Assembly (NCBI GenBank): GCA_030848545.1
Contig: JAVDCA010000009.1
Span: forward strand, 124,001 to 188,000
Reading direction: 5' to 3'
Source of the DNA: Astrobacterium formosum
Lineage (GTDB): Bacteria > Pseudomonadota > Alphaproteobacteria > Rhizobiales > Xanthobacteraceae
Length of the DNA stretch: 64,000 bases
Shown: positions 1 to 7,731 of the stretch, in pieces
Position numbering within the stretch: the stretch's first letter is position 1
Layout: every line of letters starts with the position of its first letter
Made by a program: the position numbers and the translations under genes
Notes under the pieces: model-generated
What the model saw: the letters and a program-made list of their open reading frames with translations, nothing else
Database searches by the model: none
Told to the model about the DNA's origin: nothing

Positions 1-312
1 CGTGCGGGCGGCTTCGCGGGCGACCGGCAGGTCGGAGGTGCCGGCACAGACGATCCCCGGCCCCGCCAAGCGCGACTCGCCGCGAAATTCGTGAAATGCG
101 GTCCGCGACAATGGATCGTAATCGAGACGCCTGCGGCTTTCCTCGTGAAGAAGAGCGAATTTGGGCTCGTCGAGCCGCGTCAGCAGCAAGGTGCGTTGGC
201 CGGCGGCGGCCAGAATGGCGTCTATCTGCGGCGGCGATTTCCCGTGGCAGAATATCGCTTCGCCGATGCCGGTGCGCTGTAGACGTTCCCAGTCGAGTTC
301 GAACTCGTTCAC
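1..312 (-). CDS. larB: LarB, NPN cofactor biosynthesis carboxylase/hydrolase (partial, 3' end outside window)
   Basis: LarB carboxylates the pyridinium ring of nicotinic acid adenine dinucleotide and hydrolyses its phosphoanhydride, the first step in making the nickel-pincer nucleotide used by lactate-racemase-type enzymes. The 104 visible codons begin VNEFELDWERL, continue with the family motif GIGEAIFCHGK, and reach the PurE-like GTSDLPVAREAA segment near the edge. The start is a GTG at 310-312 whose last two bases lie within the larE stop (overlap GTGA), which implies translational coupling. It is the last visible gene of larC-larE-larB. The C-terminal half lies beyond position 1. The family call is secure; the gene is simply truncated by the window. 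Confidence 0.9.
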   Translation of the reverse strand, partial: MNEFELDWERLQRTGIGEAIFCHGKSPPQIDAILAAAGQRTLLLTRLDEPKFALLHEESRRRLDYDPLSRTAFHEFRGESRLAGPGIVCAGTSDLPVAREAART

Positions 313-1106
313 CGCGCCACCCCTCTCAGGAACGCGGCGCCGCGATGATATTCACGCATGCCGGCAAAGCGGCGCCCGGCGGCCATGCATAGCCCAGAGA
401 CACGATGTTCGGCGCGGACCCGGCCATCGCCGACCGGAAGCGGCGTACATTCCACGTAAACTCCCGCCGCCGTAATTCGACAGCGAATGTCCTTCGCGTC
501 CGGAAGCAACTCGCACAGCGTCTTCTCGGCCTCTTCGATGAACCGCAAGGCGGACGCATCGACGATAATTCCGGTCTCGATGCGGCTGGCAAGACAGGGT
601 TGCGCGGGCAACTCGGCCAGGTCGGCGAGCCCATGCTTCTTCGCCAGGGAGTAGATTTCGCTCTTGCCGATTCCGGCATCGACGAACGGATGGACAACGT
701 TGTGGTCGCGGGCGGCCTTGAGACCGGGCCGATAATCGGTGAGGTCATCGCGATTGGTGCCGGAAGCGATCGGGAGGCCGGTGACGGCACGAATGCGGCT
801 GTACAGGTTGGTCTTGCAGTAGAAGCAACGATCGACCGGATTGCTCCGATAGACCGGATCGGACAATTCGCCCGCATCAATGAGCCGCAGAGTCCAGCCA
901 TGGCGAGCCGCATAGTCCTTTACTCTCGCGGTGGCGGCTGCCGGTACGGCGGGCGACAGAGCATGTACGGCGGTGACGTCGACCCGTGCGAAATGATGGG
1001 CGATGTAGGCCAAAACCATGCTGTCTACTCCGCCCGACACTGCCACCGCGAGGGCGTCGTGGCTGTCGAGCGCCGCCACCAGGTCGGCCTGCAATTTCTG
1101 GAGCAT
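309..1106 (-). CDS. larE: LarE, ATP-dependent sacrificial sulfur transferase for NPN cofactor
   Basis: LarE adenylates the pyridinium dicarboxylate intermediate and donates sulfur to form the two thiocarboxylates of the nickel-pincer nucleotide. The 265-residue protein has the PP-loop SGGVDS at residues 24-29, the NPVDRCFYCKTNLY motif around residues 89-102 (Cys94, Cys97) and QPCLASRIETG around 169-179. Cys171 is probably the conserved cysteine that serves as sacrificial sulfur donor in Lactiplantibacillus LarE. Whether this protein is the sacrificial or the iron-sulfur type cannot be decided by eye. Its ATG overlaps the larC stop (ATGA at 1106) and its stop overlaps the larB GTG, so the three genes are coupled. 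Confidence 0.95.
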   Translation of the reverse strand: MLQKLQADLVAALDSHDALAVAVSGGVDSMVLAYIAHHFARVDVTAVHALSPAVPAAATARVKDYAARHGWTLRLIDAGELSDPVYRSNPVDRCFYCKTNLYSRIRAVTGLPIASGTNRDDLTDYRPGLKAARDHNVVHPFVDAGIGKSEIYSLAKKHGLADLAELPAQPCLASRIETGIIVDASALRFIEEAEKTLCELLPDAKDIRCRITAAGVYVECTPLPVGDGRVRAEHRVSGLCMAAGRRFAGMREYHRGAAFLRGVAR

Positions 1107-2404
1107 CAGTCGTCTTTCGTCTCACGCTCGGCGCGGGCCTTGAGGCGGCGTCTTCGCGCCAGTCCCTTCAGCGCGGTGAGATCGTCGCTCTCCACCTTGT
1201 GGGTGACGCCGTAACTCGGACGCGTGGTCAGCTTCCGTCGCAGGCGGATTCCATCCACCTCCGTCGTTTCACAGCTTCGCGGCAAGCAGAACCTGCTTTC
1301 CCTTCTAAAGCGCAACCCGATGGTCGACGTCTCGCAAAAGCATGCTTCGCCCACGGCCTCAAAATCATCCGGGCGGACGAGAAGACGAAATTCGTGAAGT
1401 GGACGCCCTTTCTTGCCCTGGCGAATTCCGGTACTGAGGTCGAGAACACCCGCGACGGCCCGCAGCTTGTCGCATGCGGTGCCGATCTCCTCGCCAGTCA
1501 TATCGTCGACGTCGAACGACACGACGATCACTTCGTCGCGTCGGATTTCATCGTCCTTTGTCGTCGGTCCGGATGAGTAGACCAAGACGCGAAGAATGTT
1601 CGGCAGACGGACAAGCGAACGCGCTCCTGCGCCCATTCCACTCGCCGTCAGTACGCCGCTCGCCCCACTGTTCGGGTTCTTGACGAGATGCGCCAGTATT
1701 GCTGCCCCGGTGGGCGTCACGCGTTCGCCTTCCTCGCCGTCGTCTCGCCACTTGAAGCCGCGCAGCAGATCCGCCGTCGCCGGTGCCGGAACGGGCAGCA
1801 AGCCGTGCTGCGTGCGCACGAGTCCGTGACCGCGAGGTAGGCTCGACACGCTCCACGTACAGCCCGCCAGAGCCGCCGCGATGCTGCCGGCTGCGACCAC
1901 GTCCATCAATGAATCCCAATCGGCAAGTTCGTGAAAGTGCACATCGTCGATCGCGACGCGATGCATGCGGCTCTCGCTCTCCGCAAGTCGCCGAAGAATG
2001 GCGACGGCATTGTCCGCCGTGCCCGGTTGAAGTGGCGATTCGATTATTCTTGCCGCCAAGTGGGAGAAACTCGTTCCGTGCGCGTCGTGGTGGACAGGTG
2101 AAGAATGAATGTCCGGACCGGCGTCGTGGTGGTCGTGGCTTCGGTGGTGGTCGCTTCGATCAGCCTCGGAACGGAAGTGGCCGTGCGGAATGGTATCTCG
2201 CACTAGCGCGAACCGGCGGACGGCCAACCCACCACTGACGCCTTCGCTCAGGTGCGGAGTGCCGCAATCGGTCGGTAAAACAGCCGCCAGATCGGCGAAT
2301 ACCCGTTCGCACAACTGCGGCAATGCATCCAGTACCGCCGCGGTGAACATGTCGCCGGCTATGCCCCCGACGGTGTCCAGGTGAATATGTTCCGCGTCTA
2401 TCAT
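1106..2404 (-). CDS. larC: LarC, nickel-pincer cofactor nickel-insertion protein (unsplit)
   Basis: LarC is the CTP-dependent cyclometallase that inserts nickel into the pincer nucleotide. The N-terminus IHLDTVGGIAGDMFTAAVLD matches the family's DxxxGxxGDM opening, which is why I start at the ATG at 2404 although the frame stays open to 2626. A histidine-rich stretch lies at residues 86-109, a likely nickel-binding loop, and the C-terminal LarC2 part contains SFDVDDMTGEEIG. In Lactiplantibacillus larC is read through a programmed frameshift (larC1/larC2); here both halves are in one continuous 432-residue frame. First gene of the larC-E-B operon, divergent from the catabolic genes that begin at 3271. 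Confidence 0.93.
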   Translation of the reverse strand: MIDAEHIHLDTVGGIAGDMFTAAVLDALPQLCERVFADLAAVLPTDCGTPHLSEGVSGGLAVRRFALVRDTIPHGHFRSEADRSDHHRSHDHHDAGPDIHSSPVHHDAHGTSFSHLAARIIESPLQPGTADNAVAILRRLAESESRMHRVAIDDVHFHELADWDSLMDVVAAGSIAAALAGCTWSVSSLPRGHGLVRTQHGLLPVPAPATADLLRGFKWRDDGEEGERVTPTGAAILAHLVKNPNSGASGVLTASGMGAGARSLVRLPNILRVLVYSSGPTTKDDEIRRDEVIVVSFDVDDMTGEEIGTACDKLRAVAGVLDLSTGIRQGKKGRPLHEFRLLVRPDDFEAVGEACFCETSTIGLRFRRESRFCLPRSCETTEVDGIRLRRKLTTRPSYGVTHKVESDDLTALKGLARRRRLKARAERETKDD

Positions 2405-3270
2405 CGACGTACTGACTTTCTGAAGGAGGCGACAATGCGTTGCACGGTCTTGAAATCCAGGATGGGATACGACGCGGAAACCAACCACTCTGTCGCCCGG
2501 ACTCGATATGTCGTGATCGAGTCCTGCTCGTTGCTGCTCGGTTACGATCTGCCTGTGCAGTGCATAGCCTGACGAATGGCCGCACACTACGATAATCGCA
2601 ATGTGCATGGAAGCATCGAGAAACACGCATCACTCGCGTCGGAAGCAGTTCGACATGCGAGCGACGGGTCTGCGATGTTCCTTCACGAAGAGCCGCGGAG
2701 GTCGCGCATATCGGCGGGGGAGGAATGTGCGACGACGATCGAGCTCACCGAACGACATGCGTTTGGGAGCAAGACGCTCCGTTGCCTCGGTGCTCGCGTG
2801 CCCATTAGCTCCGCTGCAAAGACGGCATAGACCGCCACGTCGAGCGCCGATACAAATGTCCATCGACATCGAGTCAACGCCGGCTCCTCTCGATGAGCGT
2901 CACGACGGCGGACACGATCGTCTTGCTCTCATGTCAGGCAGGCGGAGTCCTCGAGCCGTTGTGGTTGCTTGCCGGCTCTCTTGGTCGGTAGTTTTCCCAT
3001 CCGCTGAATTCGGCCTGCGGCCCTTTCGCGGCTCGCCTTTACAGGTGTTTCGTCGTCCCGATCGGCCCGCGGCCGCCATTCCTGCGGTGGTTCTTCTCTG
3101 TGGGACGGCGGTCGAGGTCGCCGGCCACCGGCCGCATCCGGCGATCCGAGGAACTCGTTGCCGTCGTTGTTGTGCGCACAATAATCCTGCCAATATTTGC
3201 AATTGTTCGAACTATGCTCGATTGCTTTAGTGATCGTCGCGCCCCCGCTATGAGATTTGGACTGTTCACG
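2405..3270. promoter_or_regulatory. Divergent spacer between lar operon and MmgE/PrpD operon
   Basis: About 870 bases separate larC from the first MmgE/PrpD gene. The frames crossing this stretch resemble no protein I know and lack convincing ribosome-binding sites. The segment nearest the plus-strand gene is AT-richer and holds the conserved promoter block listed separately (3175-3275). The spacer is long for a simple divergent promoter and could hold an RNA leader or a decayed gene, but I see no definite signal. Confidence 0.5.
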
Positions 3271-3275
3271 ATGCA
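3175..3275 (+). promoter_or_regulatory. Putative promoter/operator block A upstream of MmgE/PrpD gene 1
   Basis: This block recurs at 15304-15397. Shared words are CGCACAA, ATATTTGCAATTGTT (ATATCTGCAATTGTT in the other copy), TTGCTTTAGTGA, GCGCCCCCG and a GGAxTGTTxxCGATGCA segment that includes the gene's ATG. The first 33 bases match at 27 positions. GCAAT at 3199-3203 and ATTGC at 3221-3225 form an imperfect dyad of the spacing seen at LysR-type operators. The block probably contains the promoter and the site of one of the two nearby LysR regulators; which one is unknown. Confidence 0.5.
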
Positions 3276-4656
3276 TGCAGCGAGTGCAGGCGATCGCGCG
3301 AATGTGCGCGGTCGGCGGTTGGCGGACTACGTTGTCGGCGCGCGGGCGGGCGGGCGGGCGTTGCCGCCTGTGGTTCTGAACGCAGCCAAGCGCGCATTGG
3401 TCGATTTTCTGGGCGTTACCGTCGGCGCCGTCGACGAAGCACCGGTCCGATCGGTGCGAGGCGCCGTCGACGCATGGCACGCCGCAGGAAAAGCGCAGAT
3501 CTTTTTCGGTCCACGTACGACTCCGGCCCTCGCCGTCCTCGTCAACGCCACCATGACCCATGCCATGGACTTCGACGATACCCATCCGATGGGCGGCGGG
3601 CATCCGAGCGGCCCCTGCTGGTCCACGGCGCTCGCCATGGCGCAGGAAATTGACGCCGACGAAACCGCAGTCATAGCCGCATTTCTGGCCGGCTACGAAG
3701 TGATGGCGAAGCTCGGTGGTGGCGGAGTGCCGGGCGTCGGCCGCAGCCTGCAGCGTCGCGGATTCCATCCCACTTCGATGTTCGGGCGCATGGGTGCGGC
3801 CGTGGTCGCGAGCGTGCTCCTGGGGCTTGACGAGAACCAAGTGCAGGCGGCGCTCGGTGTCGCAGCCACGACCGCCGGAGGGCTCGTCGGTTCCTTCGGC
3901 ACTTATTCCAAGCCTTTCCACTCGGGCAAAGCGGCGATGGATGGTGTCCTCGCCGCGCAGCTGGCCGCCAACGGGTTCATGGCCGCAACGCATTTGTACG
4001 AGCGCGAGAAGGGCCTGCTGGACGCCTTCATCCAGGATCGCGTGGTCGAGGTGCCGGCGCTCGATTTCGATGAAAAATGGGAGATCCTCGACAACGCTTT
4101 CAAGCCGTTCGCGAGCTGTCGCGGAACCCATCCGTCCACCCAGGCGGCGCGTTCGCTGGCCTCGCGTGTGGCCGATCGGCAGATCGCCGAGGTTCGCGCA
4201 CAAGTGCACCCGGGTTGTCTGGTTACCGCTGGAAAACCGCATCCGCGCACACCGCTCGAAGGCAAATTCAGCGTTGCGTTCTGCATCTCGCTCGGTCTCG
4301 CCGGTTATGAGGTCGTAGCGCCGGACTTCGGCGACGCCGCCTATAATGACCCGCGAGTACAGGACATTCTCTCCAAGGTGCACGTCACAGCGATCGAAGG
4401 GCAAGCGCCATACTGCGCCCACCTCGACGTCGTGATGGCCGACGGAGAACGCCTGCACGCCGATACCGACATCGTGCTTGGGCATCCCGATAATCCGATG
4501 AGTTGGGACGATCTGCGCACCAAGTTTGAAGGTTTGGCGAAGCCCGTACTCGGCCCCAGGAAATCCGCGGACCTCTTCGAGGCAGCGCGAAACTTCGAAC
4601 AGCCAGGTTCTCTGCGCAAGCTCATGGCCTTGCTGCAGCCGATCGAGCGGAAATGA
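3271..4656 (+). CDS. MmgE/PrpD family protein 1
   Basis: A 461-residue member of the family that includes 2-methylcitrate dehydratase PrpD, cis-aconitate decarboxylase and iminodisuccinate epimerase, which act on di- and tricarboxylates. The signature DFDDTH is at residues 100-105 and GGGHPS at 108-113, followed by FHPTSMFGRMG and the lysine-bearing KPFHSGKAA. I choose the ATG at 3271 because the degenerate second copy at 15394 keeps an ATG at the same place, whereas the upstream ATG at 3250 is not conserved. No clear Shine-Dalgarno precedes either start. First gene of the plus-strand operon; MmgE/PrpD gene 2 follows directly. The substrate cannot be assigned, but the transporter and LarA homologue downstream suggest a hydroxy-carboxylate. 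Confidence 0.88.
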   Translation: MHAASAGDRANVRGRRLADYVVGARAGGRALPPVVLNAAKRALVDFLGVTVGAVDEAPVRSVRGAVDAWHAAGKAQIFFGPRTTPALAVLVNATMTHAMDFDDTHPMGGGHPSGPCWSTALAMAQEIDADETAVIAAFLAGYEVMAKLGGGGVPGVGRSLQRRGFHPTSMFGRMGAAVVASVLLGLDENQVQAALGVAATTAGGLVGSFGTYSKPFHSGKAAMDGVLAAQLAANGFMAATHLYEREKGLLDAFIQDRVVEVPALDFDEKWEILDNAFKPFASCRGTHPSTQAARSLASRVADRQIAEVRAQVHPGCLVTAGKPHPRTPLEGKFSVAFCISLGLAGYEVVAPDFGDAAYNDPRVQDILSKVHVTAIEGQAPYCAHLDVVMADGERLHADTDIVLGHPDNPMSWDDLRTKFEGLAKPVLGPRKSADLFEAARNFEQPGSLRKLMALLQPIERK

Positions 4657-4674
4657 GAATTGGAGTACCAGCCG

Positions 4675-6042
4675 GTGAGCCTCACACGCGAGATAGCACG
4701 AAATATCGTTTCGTTTTCCAATTCCACTTTCCCGGCCGCTGCTTTGGAAAAAGCCAAACTTGCAGTCTTCGACACGGTCGGCGTGCTGCTGGCCGGCAGT
4801 ACCCATGAGGGCGCCTCCACGCTTCGCCGCGTCATAGTGCCGACCGCGGCGGCAGGCCCGGCTTTGGTCTTCGGGACGGAGCAGCGCCTCAACGTGTTGG
4901 ATGCGGCAATGCTCAACGGTGCTGCCGCGCACATGTTGGACTTCGACGACTCGAACTCGCAGCTCCGCGGTCATCCGTCGGTCGCGATCCTGCCGGCCCT
5001 GATGGCGGCAGCCGAGGAGCAGGGCGCGAGCGGCAACGACATCCTGCGTGCCTATGTGGTCGGCTTCGAAGCCGCCGGCCGTATCGGCATGGGCATTTCT
5101 CCATATCAATACACGAGCGGCTGGCATCCGACGACGAGTGTCGGCATCTTCGCAGCCGTGGCCGCCTCGGCGGCGTTACGAGGTCTCGGCGAGGACCAAA
5201 TCACGACCGCCCTCGGCATAGCCGCGGCGATGAGCGCCGGCATCAAGTCGAACTTCGGCTCGATGACCAAACCGTTCGGCGTCGGCCACGCTGCACGCAA
5301 TGCCTTGCTGGCCGTCGCTCTCGCAAGCGAGGGATTCACGTCGAGCGAGCGTGCATTCGATCACCCACACGGTTATCTCAACGTCTACAACCACGGCTCG
5401 GAAAACTACGATGTCAATCGCATCGTCTCCGGCTGGGGCGATCCTCTTTGCGTGCTCGACCTGGGCATTAAGCAAAAGCGCTTCCCGTGCTGCTATGCCT
5501 GTCTCCCGCCGGTCGACGGAATCCTGGATATCAGAAAACGCCATTCGCTCCGGCCAGACGAGATCAAGTGCGTCGAAGTTTCTGTGCATCCGATTCGCTT
5601 CCCTCACATCAACGTTCCCGATCCGCAGAGCGCGCTCGACGCCAAGTTCAGCGTCCACTACTGCGTTGCGGTCGCCTTGATCGAAGGCGTGCTGAAGATC
5701 GAGGACTTCGAGGGGCAGCGCTTCAATGATGCGGAAATTCGTCGCCTGATGTCCAAGGTCACCTTCTCGACCTACGACTCGAGTAATCTGGGTGGTGCGG
5801 AAATCCGCGTGACCACCACAAAGGGCGAGGTGATCGATGCGCGGGTCGAGGGGGCGCTCGGCGGCTCTTACGCTCATCCCCTGCCGGCGGAGCTGGTCGA
5901 GAATAAGTTCGAGATCTGTGCTGGCCGCGCGCTGCGTCCCGAAGCGGTAGCGGAGCTGCGGTCGCGTCTCTCCGAACTCGAATCGGTGCAAGATATCCGC
6001 GAACTATCGGCCATCGCCGCTAAGGGGGTTCGGGCCCAGTAG
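4675..6042 (+). CDS. MmgE/PrpD family protein 2
   Basis: A second, clearly diverged family member of 455 residues, with DFDDSN at residues 89-94, RGHPS at 98-102, HPTTSVG and TKPFGVGHAA. I start at GTG 4675 because GGAG at 4662-4665 lies nine bases upstream; the frame also opens at a TTG at 4660. The gene follows MmgE/PrpD 1 after 18 bases, so the two are probably co-translated. The pair may form a hetero-oligomer or act on two stereoisomers. The sequence shows only that both keep the family's acidic and histidine motifs. Confidence 0.88.
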   Translation: MSLTREIARNIVSFSNSTFPAAALEKAKLAVFDTVGVLLAGSTHEGASTLRRVIVPTAAAGPALVFGTEQRLNVLDAAMLNGAAAHMLDFDDSNSQLRGHPSVAILPALMAAAEEQGASGNDILRAYVVGFEAAGRIGMGISPYQYTSGWHPTTSVGIFAAVAASAALRGLGEDQITTALGIAAAMSAGIKSNFGSMTKPFGVGHAARNALLAVALASEGFTSSERAFDHPHGYLNVYNHGSENYDVNRIVSGWGDPLCVLDLGIKQKRFPCCYACLPPVDGILDIRKRHSLRPDEIKCVEVSVHPIRFPHINVPDPQSALDAKFSVHYCVAVALIEGVLKIEDFEGQRFNDAEIRRLMSKVTFSTYDSSNLGGAEIRVTTTKGEVIDARVEGALGGSYAHPLPAELVENKFEICAGRALRPEAVAELRSRLSELESVQDIRELSAIAAKGVRAQ

Positions 6043-6139
6043 CGAAGCGCATGGTGCCGCGCATGAGCCAGACTGTGGCCAGCGTGAGCCGCTCGCCGGC
6101 AAAGCTGACCGTTGGATTCCGTCTGTTGGAGGATTATCC

Positions 6140-7162
6140 ATGTTGTTGTCCCATAAGCTTTCGAACACGGCGCGAGCTCGCCTAGCAGCGGCGGTTCTCG
6201 CGCTCGGTTTTTCGCATGGCGCGATGGCGCAGTCGGAGCCGGGGTGGAAGCCGACCGAGCGGGTCGAAGTGGTCGTCGGCGTCAGTCCGGGCGGATCGAT
6301 GGACAGGACGGCGCGAGCCGTCAGGGACGCCCTGGTGAAAGGGGGCTTCATCTCGCAGACGAGCGTCGTGGTGAACAAGCCCGGCGGTGGTCACTCTGTC
6401 GCATACTCCTACACGGCGCGGCAGAAGGGCAACCCGCACGTGATTCAGGTCACGGGCATGCCCATTCTCACGAACAGGCTGCTCGGCCGGAGCCCGATCA
6501 ACTACAAGGAGTTCACGCCGCTCGGTGTCGTGTTCTCCGAGAAGACCGCCTTCGCGGTGCGAACGGAGTCGCCCATCAAGGACGCCCGTGATCTTGTCGA
6601 CAGGTTGAAGCTTGACCCCGCTGGAATTAGCTTCTCCGTCTCGAGTGGAGTGGGGACGGTTCAATATTTCTCGGTGGCGCAGATCGCCAAGTCGTTGGGA
6701 CTCGAACTGAAGAAACTCAAGACCGTCAGCTTCAAGGGATCGTCCGAAGGCATCACCGCGACACTCGGCGGCCACGTGGACGTCCTCGCTACGGCAGTCG
6801 GGACGATCGCGCCATTTGTTGAATCGAAGCAGCTCCGCTTCATTGCACTAGCTGCCGACGAGCGCATGACCGACGAGATCATGGCCAACGTGCCGACGTG
6901 GCGGGAAGTCGGCGTCGACGCCTCGTTCGACATGTGGCGTGCGGTGATCGCCCCGAAGAACCTCACGGCGCCGCAGATCAAGTTCTGGGAGGGCGCCCTA
7001 AAGGCGATCACCATGAGCGACGAATGGAAGAAGTTGATCGAAGAGCAGCAACTCTCGGCCAGGTACAATACCGCCGCCGAAACGGCTGCCCTGATGGACA
7101 AGGAGGATAAGATGTATCACGAGCTGCTATCTGCTCTCGGACTCCTGGCCGTGAAAGATTGA
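6140..7162 (+). CDS. tctC: Tripartite tricarboxylate transporter substrate-binding protein (TctC/Bug family)
   Basis: Periplasmic binding protein of a TTT-type carboxylate importer. The 340-residue product has a basic N-terminus and a signal peptide ending at HGAMA-Q (about residue 30). The mature part contains the Bug-family VGVSPGGSMDRTAR loop, which contacts the carboxylate, and VVNKPGGG. GGAGGA at 6128-6133 lies six bases before the ATG. Its position immediately ahead of tctB and tctA gives a complete transporter. Bug proteins bind a wide range of carboxylates, so the family name does not fix the substrate; the gene content of the cluster favours a hydroxylated di- or tricarboxylate. Confidence 0.9.
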   Translation: MLLSHKLSNTARARLAAAVLALGFSHGAMAQSEPGWKPTERVEVVVGVSPGGSMDRTARAVRDALVKGGFISQTSVVVNKPGGGHSVAYSYTARQKGNPHVIQVTGMPILTNRLLGRSPINYKEFTPLGVVFSEKTAFAVRTESPIKDARDLVDRLKLDPAGISFSVSSGVGTVQYFSVAQIAKSLGLELKKLKTVSFKGSSEGITATLGGHVDVLATAVGTIAPFVESKQLRFIALAADERMTDEIMANVPTWREVGVDASFDMWRAVIAPKNLTAPQIKFWEGALKAITMSDEWKKLIEEQQLSARYNTAAETAALMDKEDKMYHELLSALGLLAVKD

Positions 7163-7239
7163 GCGTAAGAGGAGCAACCAGACGCTCGCTCCCGGCGAGC
7201 ATCCTGCACGTTCCGGCGCGCTGGCCTTCGGAGATAGAG

Positions 7240-7722
7240 ATGAAAATAGCGATGCTTCCCGTTAATGCTACCCTCGGCGGCGCCGGGCTCGTCGTCGTCG
7301 CCGCCTATGTGTACGGGACGATTCAAATCCCGGAGCTTCAATCGGGTGATCCTCTCGGCCCGCGCGTTTTTCCGTTCGGATTGGCCGTGTTGCTGGCGAT
7401 CTGTTCGGTCCTTTTGGCCTGCCAAGATCTTCGTGCCGTGAAGAAAAGCAGTGCTTCGGACAAGCAGGCCGCAAACGACGGAGCGACTGATCTTCGCCTC
7501 GTCGCCGGCATCGTGTGCGGAGTCGCATTCTACTACTCCGTCTTGGAGGTCGTTGGTTTCGCGCTGGCCACCTCCGGCTTCCTCCTCGGTTCAATGCTCT
7601 ATTTCCATCGTGAAAGTCCAGTCACCGCCATCATCACGGCGTTGGCCTTCGGGCCTGCGGCCTATTACTTGTTCGGCAAACTGCTGGAAGTCCAACTTCC
7701 CGCCGGGCTATTCGGCATCTGA
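7240..7722 (+). CDS. tctB: Tripartite tricarboxylate transporter small membrane subunit (TctB family)
   Basis: A 160-residue protein with four predicted membrane segments, two in the first half (starting GGAGLVVVAAYVYG and PFGLAVLLAICSVLL) and two in the second. This matches the size and topology of the poorly conserved TctB subunit. The ATG at 7240 is preceded by GGAG at 7230-7233. It lies between the binding protein and the large TctA channel subunit, only nine bases before TctA, and identity rests partly on that position. Confidence 0.85.
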   Translation: MKIAMLPVNATLGGAGLVVVAAYVYGTIQIPELQSGDPLGPRVFPFGLAVLLAICSVLLACQDLRAVKKSSASDKQAANDGATDLRLVAGIVCGVAFYYSVLEVVGFALATSGFLLGSMLYFHRESPVTAIITALAFGPAAYYLFGKLLEVQLPAGLFGI

Positions 7723-7731
7723 GGCATCGTC

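Noticed and set aside
2929-5127. A 732-codon minus-strand frame opposite the MmgE/PrpD genes
   Set aside because: Composition is low-complexity His/Arg-rich with no family motif; the plus-strand genes in this stretch carry clear signatures.
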